Assembly: GCF_947179515.1 (NCBI RefSeq)
Contig: NC_067481.1
Span: 39,781,704-39,845,703 of the forward strand
Direction of reading: 5' to 3'
Source of the DNA: Apodemus sylvaticus
Lineage: Eukaryota; Chordata; Mammalia; Rodentia; Muridae
DNA length: 64,000 nucleotides
In this document: positions 13,299-24,844 of the stretch, in pieces
How positions within the stretch are numbered: the stretch's first letter is position 1
Layout: the number at the start of each line of letters is the position of its first letter
Program-made: the position numbers and the translations under genes
Notes under the pieces: generated by a model
What the model saw: the letters and a program-made list of their open reading frames with translations, nothing else
Told to the model about the DNA's origin: nothing
Database searches by the model: none

Positions 13299-14366
13299 AG
13301 AAGTTGTTTTAAATAGTCGGTGGAGACAGAGAAGACAAACTCTCAGAACAGAGAGGCATAAAGGTGGGGCTTAGGTCGCAGGGGTTAGGATTGGAAAAGC
13401 AGCCCTGCATAGGAAACCTGCAAGAAGCCCTGATGCCCTCAACTCAAGTAGAAAAATAGGCACTGAGCAAAAATGTCTCCCCTGACCTATCTAAAGGGAA
13501 GGTGTGCTGTTTGAATCACAACAGCCAGGCTACGTAGTAGAGCAACTGACTCACATGCCTGAACTTCCCCAGGACCCAGAAGAGGTGACACACTGCACTG
13601 AAGGTGCCCGCTGAAGAAGAACCCACAACAAATTACAAACTGGGCTAAACTGGAAGGTAGCTTAAGGTAGAACATGTCCCCCACCCCCAGGTTCTCTGTC
13701 TTTCTGTCTGTGTCTGTCTCTCCTCTCTGCCTCTGTCTCTCAGGAACAAGCACTCTGATGGGCAGTTGCTGAGAGTCAGCAGAAGATAGCTATTGACAGA
13801 ACAGCAGGTAACAGAATACTCTTAAAGAGATTATGAAATGTATGTACTTGAAATATTGAAAGCAAGCCAAGAATGGAATAGTAAAAAAAGAATAAAGAGG
13901 AAAACGCTGAAAATACGGTTACTGAAACTCCAAACTTAGTAGACAGGCAAGATGATAAATAGTTACAAATGAAGAAAGGGTTGTTGGATATGGTAGACAG
14001 GCCTATAATCCCAGTGCTGAGGCGGTTGAGGCAGGAGGGTTTCAAATACCGGGCTGTTGTGTGACAAAACTTTTTCTAGGAAGATGCAGCACACACCATC
14101 TATTCACCCCAGATAAGGAGCCCAGATAGACTCAAGTATGGATGCCACCCAAGTCCAATTTAGTAAACCATGAGTTTTATTGGGGTTACCTACAGGAATA
14201 TGGGAGAGGGGACACTTAGAGGAGCAGAAATGACTCAAAGGCCCTCAGCATGTATGACAGCTCACAAATCTGGGAACCTGGAGCACACTGTACAGCCTGC
14301 AGGCAACTCAACAGGTTAGAGAATGTCCTTTCCAAGAGACTCTGGTTCTTAGAAGCTGTTCCTTGA

Positions 14367-14433
14367 GCCGGGCTGTGGTGGGGTGGCGCACGCCTGTAAT
14401 CCCAGCACTCTGGGAGGCAGAGGCTGGGAGGCA
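14367..14433 (+). mobile_element. B1 SINE, 5' part only
   Basis: gccgggctgtggtggggtgg, cgcacgcctgtaatcccagc, actctgggaggcagaggctg; the 3' half is absent. Confidence 0.85.
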
Positions 14434-14814
14434 ACTGTTCTGGTCTCTGAGTCCCTTCAGCTTGGCTCCTCTGAGTCTTCTTTGCGTTTGCTGCAGTTCA
14501 GGTTGTCTGAGAATCTTGTTGGTGGCTGCCCTCTTCCCCAAATCTTAACGAGATGTTCAGTTTTTATTTATTGCTTACTGGGGCAGGGAGGGGCCTAGTG
14601 AATCTGATCAGTTTCAGGAACTTCCTGAAGCTATTTTGAGTTATTTACCTTCCGGTTTAAGGAGATTCCCTGAAGGATAGATTGTTTCAATCTCAAAAGA
14701 AACTGTTATACAACATGGGCTAATTTAGGCTACCAGATCCTATCCCAAAAGAAATAAAAGAAAGCAAAGCCAAACATTATTTAAATAGAGGATCTTGTGG
14801 TTGAAGGTCTACTG

Positions 14815-15074
14815 AAGAGGTTGAGGCACAGAGGCTAAAAGTTCAAGGCTTAACTGAGCTGCAGAAAGAGTTCAAGACTGGCTCAGGCAACTTGGTGAGA
14901 TCCTGCCATAACAAACAAACAAACAAACAAATAACTGGGCCTAGAGTTGTGGGCTTGGTGGTTAAGACGGTGTACTGATCTTGCAGAGGATCTGAGTACA
15001 GCGACTTCCAATTGCTTCTGACTCCATTGGATGCCCACTTCTGGCCTCCTTGGGCACTTGCATTCACACACACA

Positions 15075-15159
<85 letters not shown>
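14815..15159 (+). mobile_element. Two SINEs (old B1, B2-like) with (CA)n(GA)n tail
   Basis: Old B1 at about 14815-14932 (tcaaggcttaactgagctgc, gagatcctgcca, CAAA tail), B2-like at about 14940-15063 (tggtggttaagacggtgtac, cttgcagaggatctgagtac, cttctggcctccttgggca), then CA and GA blocks to 15159. Confidence 0.7.
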
Positions 15160-15161
<2 letters not shown>

Positions 15162-15534
15162 GAATATGCATACTCACAATTACTTTTAATCTAAAAAAAA
15201 GTGTAAAACACTAAAATACTACTGCAAGTATGGACCCAAGGATGTCATCTCAGATGAAACATGGGCGGTTTAAGAGGAGAACATCAGGAAAAGGTTAGGA
15301 GCTGGAAAGGCAGAATGAGAAGGCCCTTCACACTTCTGTTAGACATTTCAAGAGACGACATAGAGAAAAGGTGCACATGACAAACCCTGGTTTCCAAACT
15401 AAAAAAAATAAAAAATGCATGAGAAAATTCAGGTAAAGGAATGTACTGAGTCCCACGCAGGAATATTAAAATAACTTTATAGTTGCATACAGCACAAGGA
15501 AGCAGCAGAAACAACAGAGACAAAACAAAACCCC

Positions 15535-15626
15535 TGAAAACTGGTGGTACATTCTTACAATCCTAGCATATAGGCAGGGGCACAAGGATGGCCTGAACTC
15601 AAGACCAGCCTGGGCTACATAGAGAA

Positions 15627-15668
<42 letters not shown>
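15535..15668 (+). mobile_element. Old B1 SINE with (CA)n tail
   Basis: gtacattcttacaatcctag, gaactcaagaccagcctggg, ctacatagagaactca, then about 19 CA units (15629-15667). Confidence 0.75.
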
Positions 15669-15669
<1 letters not shown>

Positions 15670-16178
15670 GAAGAATAACCAAAGTCATGCCTAGCTGAGA
15701 TATAATCAAGACTGAAAACAATATAAAAACTTTTTTTTTCAGATAAAGAAGAGCTTATCTGTCATAATCCCTTAATGAGAGGATTACTAAAGGATGTGCT
15801 TTGAAGACAGCTGATCCTATATGGAGTGGCACTTAAGAAGCATCACAAACAAAAATAAATATATAATTATACATTCATATTTAAATAATATTGACTATAA
15901 GTTATTTCATACCATAATTTTGTTGGATAAAAAATAAGATGATACCAAAGAACTAAAACACTGTACAAATTTGGGAAGGACTGAAGTTTTTATATTTGGG
16001 GGAAAGAAGCTGGAGATATTAACATTACATTAATATATCGAGGGCCCTTATGTTAGGTGGTAAGGGGGACAAGAGATAGAATGGAGGCTTTCCAAACTGA
16101 AAGAAAATAAAGTAAATACAATTATATTGTTAAAGTGGAAAGAGAGACATGGACCAAAGAAGTAAAGATAATCAATAT

Positions 16179-16417
16179 AGGCTGGAAGGATGGTTCAGTT
16201 AAGAGCAATGGATGCTCTTCCAGAGGATCCAAGTTTGATTCCCAGCTCCCATATGACAGCTCACAAAGATCTTTAACTGGAGTCCTATCCTCTTTTGGCA
16301 ACCTTGGAGACCAGGCACGAAAATAGTGTTCAGATATACATGTAGGCAAAGCAAAACACGCATATACATTAAACAAACAAACAAACAAATAAACCTTTTT
16401 TAAAAAAAAAAAAACAT
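16179..16417 (+). mobile_element. B2 SINE
   Basis: ggctggaaggatggttcagt, gcaatggatgctcttccaga, tttgattcccagctcccata and a CAAA/A tail. It breaks the 210-residue minus ORF in this area as a real gene. Confidence 0.85.
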
Positions 16418-16761
16418 TAAAATGGATTCCACTAATGGAGACAGTTCTCATTGGATGAAACCTGACATTTCTGAGCTCACACTTAATGCCAGACACCATT
16501 GGGATAAAACAGATAAACAACTTCTTCCCTAAGTGCAGTCTAGCTAGGGACAAGTAGAAGTGATAAGTCATGAAAGAACAGGCAGTGCTCAGGGGAGGGG
16601 CGTGGGGAGAAGGCCAGGGATGGTTTTCTGAAGATGATGACCCCTTTGCTTCATCCTGAAGAACGGGTGAGAACTCAGAAGAAATAGCACGTACCAGGCC
16701 AGCGTGACAGCTCAGCTCGTGGCAAAGGCATGGAACAGGGCCCAGTCTGCTCACAGTCTTC

Positions 16762-16850
16762 TTTTGTTACGGATGAGGAGTTCGAAGCTCCAGAGAGGTA
16801 AGGAGACTGCCCTAAGGTCGCCCGGCTAATTGGTAGCAGAACCGGAATCT
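16762..16850 (-). mobile_element. MIR SINE
   Basis: Antisense core: gagttcgaagctccagagag, gtaaggagactgccctaagg, tcgcccggctaattggtagc. Confidence 0.8.
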
Positions 16851-17100
16851 AAAGACTCATTCACACACACCCCTTAGAAGGCCCCCAGTGTCCGGAGGTT
16901 TGCTCCGGAAGGGCTAGAGACTGCATAGCGTTGAGGGTTCAGGCGACTTCGAGAAGGTACCGCCTGTGGCTGTGGGCTCTGGATCTGTCTCTGGCCTATG
17001 CCGTGCTGGAGCAGAGCCAGGAACCCTGGCAGGTTTCAAGACTGAGCGGCCTGGCTCACCCCAAGGAAGCCTCTGCCTCCAGCCACCTCACCGACGCTGG

Positions 17101-17115
17101 GTTTAATCATTAACT
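17101..17115. promoter_or_regulatory. Near-perfect HNF1 palindrome
   Basis: GTTTAATCATTAACT: the inner 13-mer at 17102-17114 fits GTTAATNATTAAC except its first base. Located in repeat-free, CpG-bearing unique sequence (16870-17250). HNF1A or HNF1B binding is inferred. Confidence 0.5.
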
Positions 17116-17424
17116 CCAGGTTCACGGGGCTGAAGCTGGAGTGCACACAGGATCGGGGAGCAGCCTGGGTCTCTAAGGGGCCAGGAGAAAGATGGCTCAG
17201 GAGGAGGAGAAGGGGGCAAAGTTTAGAATGGGCTTGCTCATCCCTGAATGGATACACCCTGGGCACAGGGACAAGGTTCTGATTGTGACTGTCGATTTTG
17301 CTGGAGTTTATACTGTGTTTTGTAAGCTTGATTTCAGGGTGTCCTTTCGATGTTCATAGAACGTTGTACTTCTGTCTGCTGCAGCCTTCATCCTGTGGGA
17401 TAAGAATTTACTTACCCATTTGCC

Positions 17425-17532
17425 CTACTAAATGTAGCTCATAGAGGGCAAGACTCTTTCTTCCCAACAGCCTCAGTGGCTGGCATAGCCTGGGATATGA
17501 TCAATGCTGATTCAGTATTTACTGAGTGAGTG
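17425..17532 (+). mobile_element. L2 3' end
   Basis: catagagggcaagactcttt, ctcagtggctggcatagcct, gctgattcagtatttactga, then gtgagtga: typical L2 3' text. Confidence 0.6.
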
Positions 17533-17591
17533 AAGCTCCAACTCTGCCTAAAAGTGTTTTTTAAATGTCCCCTTTAAAAAAGAAATGGGAA

Positions 17592-17626
17592 ATAATAATA
17601 ATAATAATAATTATTATTATTATTAT
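17592..17626. repeat. (AAT)n(ATT)n palindrome
   Basis: About six AAT units run into about six ATT units, a perfect inverted repeat with no loop. Confidence 0.95.
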
Positions 17627-17687
17627 CCTAGGCTGGCTTGGAACTCATAGCAACTTACCTCCTTCAGCTCTCCAAGACTGGGGTTAT

Positions 17688-17836
17688 GCCGGGCTGTGGT
17701 GGCGCACACCTGTAATCCCAGCACTTGGGAGGCAGAGGCAGGCGGATTTCTGAGTTCGAGGCCAGCCTGGTCTACAGAGTGAGTTCCAGGACAGCCAGGG
17801 CTACACAGAAAAACCCTGTCTTGAAAAAAAAATCCA
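17688..17836 (+). mobile_element. Young B1 SINE inserted in an older antisense SINE
   Basis: Complete B1 (gccgggctgtggtggcgcac, ggcggatttctgagttcgag, ccagggctacacagaaaaac) flanked by a 10-bp target-site duplication actggggtta. The interrupted host is an old antisense B1 (caggctgg... before, gttacagagatgaaacatca after). Confidence 0.93.
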
Positions 17837-17887
17837 CCCCCCCCCCAAAAATACTGGGGTTACAGAGATGAAACATCACACTAACTT

Positions 17888-18003
17888 GTTTTTATTTTTT
17901 TGAGGCCAAGTCCCACTACATTGCCCAGGTTACAGTCAAACCTGCTACTCTCCTGCCTGTTTCTTCAGTGTTGGGGTTACACGTTTGCATCATCAAACCA
18001 AAC
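17888..18003 (-). mobile_element. Old B1-like SINE
   Basis: tttttttgaggccaagtccc, actacattgcccaggttaca, gtgttggggttacacgtttg. Degenerate antisense. Confidence 0.6.
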
Positions 18004-18029
18004 AGCTAATTTTATTTAAAAATTTCAGT

Positions 18030-18184
18030 ATAGCAGGACATGGTGGAATATTCTTTTTATCCTAACACTCAGGAAACAAAGTCAGGTAGATTTCTGTGAG
18101 TTCAAGGCTAATCTAGTCTACATAGAGTCCCAGGCCAGCCAGGAGCACAGTAAGACCCTGTCTAACAAACAAACAAACAAACAA
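18030..18184 (+). mobile_element. Old B1 SINE
   Basis: gcaggacatggtggaatatt, tagatttctgtgagttcaag, gtctacatagagtcccaggc, agaccctgtcta, then (CAAA)n. Confidence 0.8.
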
Positions 18185-18629
18185 CCAGCAGTAATAGTAA
18201 AATGTTCAGTGGAGGTTTGCAGACATCTCTTATATAGTAGCAGAGCCTGGGTGAAGTCCCCTGGTCTCAAACAGGTGGCAGTCTTCTCCCCTTTGTCCCG
18301 AACATCTGAGAAAAGACAGCATCTGTCTGAAGCTGCTTTAGCATTCTCCTGACACGGGTATTATTCAAGCATGAGGCCACATTTGATTGAGGAAACGAAA
18401 GCCCGTAGGGGCAATAAAGGTAACTGCCCCTTGTCATTTCCGAGATCCTGCAAGGGAAAGACTGTTGGCAGAAATGTTGCTATGGCCTGGGAGTGCAATT
18501 GTTTAAAAGGTATTTGTGTATTCTACCAAAACAAAAGTCCAAAACAAGACAAACAAACACCACCTTCTGCTTGGGACGTAAGAAGCAGATAGCCACAAGA
18601 CTTCTATCTCCTGCTGATTCACCGACTTC

Positions 18630-18719
18630 CTGGTGAGTAGCTATGGCCAAATACCTTCTTCACAAGGTATTTGTGAGGATTTAATGACTGGATGGCATGG
18701 GAAGTCCTTGGCAAGAAGA
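18630..18719 (+). mobile_element. MIR SINE fragment
   Basis: acaaggtatttgtgaggatt, taatgactggatggcatggg and aagtccttggca follow the MIR 3' end. Confidence 0.5.
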
Positions 18720-19632
18720 AGATGTCACACATGGTGCGGATACCTTCTGTCTCTTGAAAGTGAGGCTCCTGGCCATCTCATAGAGCCAGGTGTGGAGATA
18801 TAGTCTGCTCCTGGAAGCCACATGAACGTGGGATCAGGTCAGAATTGAGGCTCGCTCTGCTGATGTGGCTTCAGATGTAAACATTTGTTGGTTGTGTGGC
18901 TGTAGAGGATGCTGGGAGAAGAAAGTCCCTTTGCAGGAATAGTCACTGTCCTAGAAGGGCCAGCACACCTTGTTGGATCTTGGCCAAGAAAGCCGATTCT
19001 CCTTCCCAGCCAAATCTGTCTCGGGCTAAGGTCCGAGACTGTGGAGGAAACTGGCCAATGCCAGGGAGCTGCCATTCGACCTACCTCTGCCTGGGTTACC
19101 TTAGCAGGGTGGTGGCATGTATCATGTGACCAATTTGCCTTCACCTCCTTTTATCACTGGAACTTCCTCAGAGTTCTGAGAGTCTTTTAAGATTCTAGCT
19201 CTCCCCTGTAGTAATGTCAGGAGTAAGTCTGCTCAGAAAGGACCACAGCATCCTCGGTTCCCCCATCTTAGTCCAGTCTCTGTAAAGAGAACTCCCTGAC
19301 CACCTGATGTCTCTCCCTGCCCTCCTCCTTTAAATCTCGCTCACTCTCCCTAAAGTCTGAGGCGAAATGAAAGGTAGATTGCCAAGGGAGGCCGTCTCCT
19401 GGGGCAGATTTCCTGTCTTTGCTTATGAGCACGGAGACCCTGAGTGGGGAGGCTGGTGGCAGAGCAATCTCCCAGAACCAGCCCTGGGGTGACAGGTGTA
19501 TCAGAGAGTAACTCCTTCAATGGCGGGGGAGGGAGAAATTAAAAAAGGGGGGGGGAGGTAGAAAGATCCTAAGGGCTGCCCCCTGCTTTTCTCTATGCCA
19601 CCCAACTTGAAACTGCCTCCAGGAACAGAAAG

Positions 19633-19634
<2 letters not shown>
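18720..19634. other. Intergenic unique sequence
   Basis: No repeat recognised; ORFs of about 100 residues overlap on both strands (18839-19190) and look random. Confidence 0.45.

Positions 19635-19695
<61 letters not shown>
19635..19695 (+). repeat. (GA)n microsatellite
   Basis: About 30 pure GA units, flanked by G-rich purine sequence (19540-19560 and 19700-19730). Gives spurious Arg/Glu and Ser/Leu ORFs. Confidence 0.97.
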
Positions 19696-19700
<5 letters not shown>

Positions 19701-19794
19701 AGTGGGAGAAAGAGACAGGGAGGGGGGAAATCAAAGAAAATTGCCAAAGTCAATGGCCTGGAACCAGAGGCAGCCTCAGCAACTGCAGTGTGAC

Positions 19795-20000
19795 TTTGAT
19801 TCTCCTATCATAACTCTGAATTAAAAATTCAGGCAATTATCTGCATGGCTTCCTTCTGATTAGAATGAGCCGGAGCCTCATTAATGCATCGGCACAGAGG
19901 AAAACCATTAGGGTCTGTGAAATGGAATGTTTCTCTGAGAACAGGTTCCGCTTGATGTAAAATGCCCAGCAAAAAGAAATTTCACACATTTTTAAGCTCA
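19795..20000. promoter_or_regulatory. Candidate developmental enhancer (conserved-looking block)
   Basis: Repeat-free, AT-balanced block dense in homeodomain and related words: tctgaattaaaaattcaggc, gcaattatctgcatggc, tctgattagaatgag, cctcattaatgcatcgg, aaaccattagggtctgtg, atttcacacat. It is the most enhancer-like text in the window. Inferred role: distal control of a neighbour (possibly Hnf1b). Confidence 0.35.
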
Positions 20001-20875
20001 GAGTCACAGGACGGCACCCTGCTCCGGGGCTCCAGACCGTGCCTCAGCCATTCCGTCCCAGCTGGCGCTGGGTGAAAGCCATCTTTGTCTCCCAGCCTCT
20101 CTGGTACCTCTGTGAATGCTGTTGGGTGCAGGGAGGTGAGGGTCCTGATGTGTCGACTCAGCCTGGAACCCCCAGTCTCAAGGACCTTGAACCATGACGA
20201 CGAGTACCTGAGCTGTCTGGGAACTTACTGTCCTCCTCTGCAGAAGAACTAGAAGCCTGCCCAGGACAGCGAAGGTTCTAGACTCCAGAAAGATCAAAAT
20301 AGCTGCATAGCCCCAACCAAATTGGTATTTCCTTGATCCTTGTGGTGACCTGGGCATCCCAAAGTAACCCAGGCAGGATCTGGGAATGCTGAGCTAGCCT
20401 CGGAGGCTGGTTGGTTCAGAGAGGGTGACGGGTTGGAGGTGAGGGAGGAAGGAACTTTTAGCTCATCACTCAGGTCGGACGGAACGAGCTCCCGGTTATA
20501 TACAATTTTATTGGCCGGTGCCTGTATGGGTAGCTATCCTTTAGTTTTTAGAGTGGAAAATGAAATACAAAACAAAAAGAAAACCTGTAGCCTAGAACGT
20601 CTGATAACTCTGGCCTCCACCTCAGAAGCGCCTCAGAAGAGACTGCAGATGAGTATTATCACATCTGGTTTACAAAGTGCTGGGGCTCAAACGCCACCCC
20701 TCCCCCAACTAACTCATTCACGGGAAGCACTTTTGTGCTTTTCTGGGAGTAGCTCTCTTCCCCTGGAGTACTTATAGGTAAGCCAAGAGCGCCTATAAGT
20801 AAAAGTTCTCAACTGTTTCTTTGGTAGCTCCCCCTGAAGTGGAAGAGTGAAAGCCTTTTAGACGGCGGTGTCTAA

Positions 20876-21080
20876 ACCAGGGGGTCTCAACCTGTGGGTC
20901 TCGTCCCCACAGGCGTCCCGTATCAGATGTCCTGCATATCGGATGTTTACATTGAGACTCATAACAGTATCAAATTACACTTATGAAGTAGGAACAAAAA
21001 ATAATTTTATGGTTGGGGGGTCACCACAACATGAGGAACTGTATTAAATGGTCACAGCCTTAGGAGGGTTAAGGGCCACT
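20876..21080 (+). mobile_element. URR1 (rodent hAT-type DNA element)
   Basis: ggggtctcaacctgtgggtc, gactcataacagtatcaaat, acacttatgaagtaggaac, ataattttatggttgggggg, tcaccacaacatgaggaact, gtattaaatggtcacagcct. Non-autonomous, near full length. Confidence 0.9.
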
Positions 21081-22149
21081 TGGTCTTCAGGCTAGTGAGT
21101 AGGAACTGGGTTCCCTCATTCCAGATAGCTCAACATTCCAGCACAAAGATTCTTAAGTCACCGAATGTTTGTCCTCAAGACAAATAAAATCAGTAACTTC
21201 TCCAGGAGACAGGCAAATCTTGTGTGGCAAAATTCAAAGTAATAGTGGGACAATTTTGTAAGAATACAGCTGACCTCAGCCAATAGGATGGCAGGAAAAA
21301 AATCACCCTTCAAGCCACGTTCTTCTCCTGGAACAACTGCTGATTTCTCAGAGTGAAGAATCCAGATTTGTGCACTGTAAACAGTCTGTGGTCCCTGGCA
21401 TGGAGTCAAGAAGTTACTGATATACTTTGTATCAACACCGCCCCCTACTGGACGCCTTCGTAATGCAACAAGCACTGGTCATTTAGATTTTTTTTTTTTT
21501 TAAAGTGGTTTTCAGCTGATTCCCACCTTAGAAGGGTGCATTCCTGGTTACCAGGGAAGTTTTTGTTTGTTTGTTTGTTTGTTTGTTTAATGAAGTGTGC
21601 TTTTAATACGGCAGACAGTTTTATGGATGAAGACTCCCATAGTTTACCTCATCTTCCAACACAAATAAGAGACTTGGTGATTTAACCATCCCCCCACCCC
21701 ACCCCCACCCCCAGCTCTCAGCCACACATTTCCCTAACACTTTGCTGAACCAATTCGAAACACAAATGGATGCACCTGAGGTCTGCTGGTGACTTCAGAT
21801 GATCACCAGTCAAGGGCCAACTTCCAGGCATCTGAAGTCTAGAATGGGTGGGGGTTGTCTCTCTGGGCTCTCCGGTTGGAATGAATATTTAAAAGGAGCC
21901 AGCCAATGGTCAGGAATGCGGCCCTTCCAGACCAGTCAGTCTGTCCCCAGCTCTGCAGAACAGGCTCCCTTCTGGCGCTAGGAACGAGTCTCTCGTTCTT
22001 AGTCCATCCACCATAACGAGTGTCTCTCGCTATGTTGGCTGTGGTATTAACTTTTACCTTTCACTAAGAGCACATGAGTGTACCGGGCATTATGCTGTGA
22101 GCAAACACAGCTGGGCAAGGCACACAGGGTGAAGGCAGAGACAACCCTC
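21081..22149. other. Intergenic unique sequence
   Basis: Holds a T-run (21490-21501), a (GTTT)n run (21560-21589), a CCCCA-rich run (21690-21713) and a CTCF-like site. A TATA-like word followed by a CCAAT (about 21887-21910) is in the wrong order for a core promoter. Confidence 0.45.
21438..21453 (-). promoter_or_regulatory. CTCF-like site
   Basis: CCGCCCCCTACTGGAC resembles the reverse CTCF motif (CGCCCCCTRSTGG). Unique sequence; points leftwards. Confidence 0.45.
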
Positions 22150-22232
22150 TACTTTCTCTTTGCCTCATCTGTAAAATGGGGGATAAAATGGTGCTAACTT
22201 TTTACTGAAAGTGGATGTATGTGAAGAACTTC
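22150..22232 (+). mobile_element. MIR SINE fragment
   Basis: ctttgcctcatctgtaaaat followed by gggggataaaatggtgct is the MIR 3' core. Confidence 0.75.
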
Positions 22233-22374
22233 TCACTCGAAGTCAATGTTGCTGCTCCCACATTTGAGCGTTTGAGCTCAGCACGTCCTCTATCTGCCTC
22301 AGATTTAGGTGTTACCTCTCACAGTAGTGCAAGAGGAACCTGAGAAATAGAAACCACGCTCAAGGATTTGAAGT

Positions 22375-22520
22375 ATTTACGTATTGCATGTGCGTATGCG
22401 CGTGTCAGGACGTGCATGAGTTAGAGCACACCTTGTAGGCCACTGGTTCTCTCTTTCTGCCATGTGGTTTTCAGGAATTAAACTCGAACCTCAGGCTTGG
22501 TGGCAAGTACCTTTTTATCT
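22375..22520 (-). mobile_element. B3 SINE
   Basis: Antisense B3: tagagcacaccttgtaggcc, ggttctctctttctgccatg, ggcttggtggcaagtacct, atctgcttaccatc. Confidence 0.7.
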
Positions 22521-22561
22521 GCTTACCATCTGCATGTGTGTGTGTGTGTGTGTGTGTGTGT

Positions 22562-22810
22562 GAGTGGGTGTGGGTGTGCATTTGTGTGTGAGTGTAGAGT
22601 CCACAAGTTAATCTCAGGTATCGAACTCAGGAGGTGTCCATCTTGTTTTTGATACAGGGACTGTTACTGGCACCTGGGGCTCACCGACTAGAGTAGGCTG
22701 GTTGGCTAGTGAGCCCCGAGGAACCTCCTGTCTCCACCTTCCCAAGGCCGAGATCACTCACTAGACTTTATTTTTAGGAAGGGTGTTAGGGACTGAGCCC
22801 AGGAGCTCAA
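22562..22810 (-). mobile_element. B4 SINE
   Basis: Antisense B4 after a (GT)n run (22527-22561): tttgatacagggactgttac, gctggttggctagtgagccc, cctcctgtctccaccttccc, ggactgagcccaggagctc. Confidence 0.75.
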
Positions 22811-22814
22811 GCTT

Positions 22815-23170
22815 AAGTGCTGTTAATTGTCAACTTCACAGAATCCAGACTCACCTGAGAGGCGGGGCTCTGGGCCTGTCCTTGGGCGAGGGATTATCTC
22901 GATTATGTTAATAGATTAGAAAGACTTCTTCTCTGGGCAGGAGATCCTGGACTGTATGGAGAAAGCCAACTGGGCGTGTCTTGTGTGTCTTCACTCTCTG
23001 CTTTCCAAGTGTGGATTCCATGTGTGACCAGTTGATTCAAGTTCCTGCCACAGCCTTGACTACCCTGCCTTGGACCCTGAGCCAGAACCATCCCCCTCCC
23101 CATCCTCCCACCCCCGTAAATTGCTTCCGACCGGATCTTTTATCACAGCAACAGGAAAACAAACTAAGAT
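22815..23170 (+). mobile_element. Medium-reiterated rodent repeat, family uncertain
   Basis: Phrases typical of an interspersed mouse repeat: gctgttaattgtcaacttca, cagactcacctgagagg, gagggattatctcgattatg, ggagatcctggactgtatgg, gttgattcaagttcctgcca, ttttatcacagcaacaggaa. No ORF. Confidence 0.65.
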
Positions 23171-24317
23171 GTGGTCAGCACTTTACCTACTAAGATGCCT
23201 CTCTTCTAATTCTTTTAACAAAACATTTACTCAATTTTGCACAACTGATTTTGTGTGATATTCATATCCTGCTGGGGAAATCAGATGTCCTCAGGGGAGC
23301 CTTGCTAACTTTAAAATTAAACAGTTGAGTGTTCTCCCTACCAGGCATGTGCTATACAGGACAATGTACCTGTCACCTGTTCGACTTTCTAGAAAACTAA
23401 GTCCTCAGGTGAGTTGTCACTTGCGAGTCTGTTTATGAAGAGCTCAGCCCCAGAGCAGGGAGGGAAAGGAAAACAGGTCTACCGTTTCCACACTCCCTGA
23501 AGGGGGTTCAGTCCAGAGGTGGGGTTCCTGTAAATGTAGGATTTCCTGAAGGCTGGTGGTGTTTTTAGATTTTTTCATTAGCTTTCATTTTTTACTTGAA
23601 AAAAAAATCAGTCTGTACTTACATGGCTTCACAGTAATCTAAATACCACCATTATGGTGGACAGTATCCTATTTGCCCGGCAATTGTCCCTGTCTAAGCA
23701 CTTAAAACCCCACTTCCTGGAAAACTAAGATTTCCCCAAATGTCCTGGACCAACTCTATCTGTCCATCAGTGGACCTGCCAGGTTCAGGGGAGCTGGGAG
23801 AGAACATGACAGAGAAAGCTTGTTCTTTGGGAAACAGAAGAACACGTTGCGTCTGGTGGGAAGACAATGGTAAGAGGCTGTGTGCTTTCTACATCGGCCA
23901 GGTTTGGCAAGCCTGGCCTCCAAAATCAGGGCATCCCCGCAGGGCAATGCTTTAGTCCTTAATGAAGAAATGGGAGGCCGTGACTCAGAACAGGACAGAC
24001 TCTAACAGGACCACGTGTTACAACCTTCCCAAGAAGTTCCTTGCTTTGATTGAGTCGGGCTCTGGGCCCCACAGAGTGAACTCCTGCTGAGTATAAGAGA
24101 AAAGGCAGGGAGACATCGGCTATCCCAGAACTGCTAAGAAGAAAGGGCAGTGCGGATAGGAGAATAGGAGAATGGGTCAGAAGCCGGGTTGGGCTAGCCT
24201 GGAGTCATGAGCACAGCAGCACAAACAAGAGAGACCCTGCCAGGGAACAAGGCGGAAGGAGGGAACCGACTAACAGAAAGCTGTCCTCTCACCTACACAA
24301 GTGCACCATGTGTGAAT

Positions 24318-24428
24318 GCTCTCTCTCTTTCTCTCTCTCTCTCACACACACACACACCACACATGCACACACGCACGCATGCACACACGCACGCATGCAC
24401 GCACGCACACACGCACGCACGCATGCAC
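24318..24428 (+). repeat. (CT)n(CA)n(CACG)n compound microsatellite
   Basis: CT block, CA block, then alternating cacacgcacgcatgcacg units: alternating purine-pyrimidine sequence able to adopt Z-DNA. Confidence 0.93.
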
Positions 24429-24844
24429 CTAGCCTGCTTGTTCTGGCTCCCCAAAGGAAACTGGCCAGATTTGGTTTTGACTGAGAGGTTCTCTCCCAGC
24501 CTCGAAGCTCTTCATGCCACACACACTTCTAAGGTTGTTGTCAAATTTGGGAACCCTGTCCCTGCAAGTACAGTATGGATGGAAGATGTAGTCAGGAAAT
24601 AGGAGGCAGCCATCATCCCCCTGCCCCATGACTTCCCACAGACTCAGAACTGACACTTCCCCACCCCACCGCTCACCCCCACCCCCGCCCCCTTCACCCT
24701 TCTCCTATAGCTTCCTTTGCCCCCGAGAAAGCAGATAAACACGGACCATTGCTATGGACACGGAGGGAAGCGCTCTGGACTCGGCTGTGTGACTCTGGGT
24801 GAATCCCGCCATGTCTGTGTCGGGTTCCCTGTCTCTGTGCTGGG

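Noticed and set aside
16122..16754. 210-residue minus-strand ORF
   Set aside because: It runs antisense through the B2 SINE at 16179-16417 and its A-rich tail; no domain-like pattern or exon signals.
22822..22834. HNF1-like word gttaattgtcaac
   Set aside because: Two mismatches and part of an interspersed repeat, so expected in many copies.
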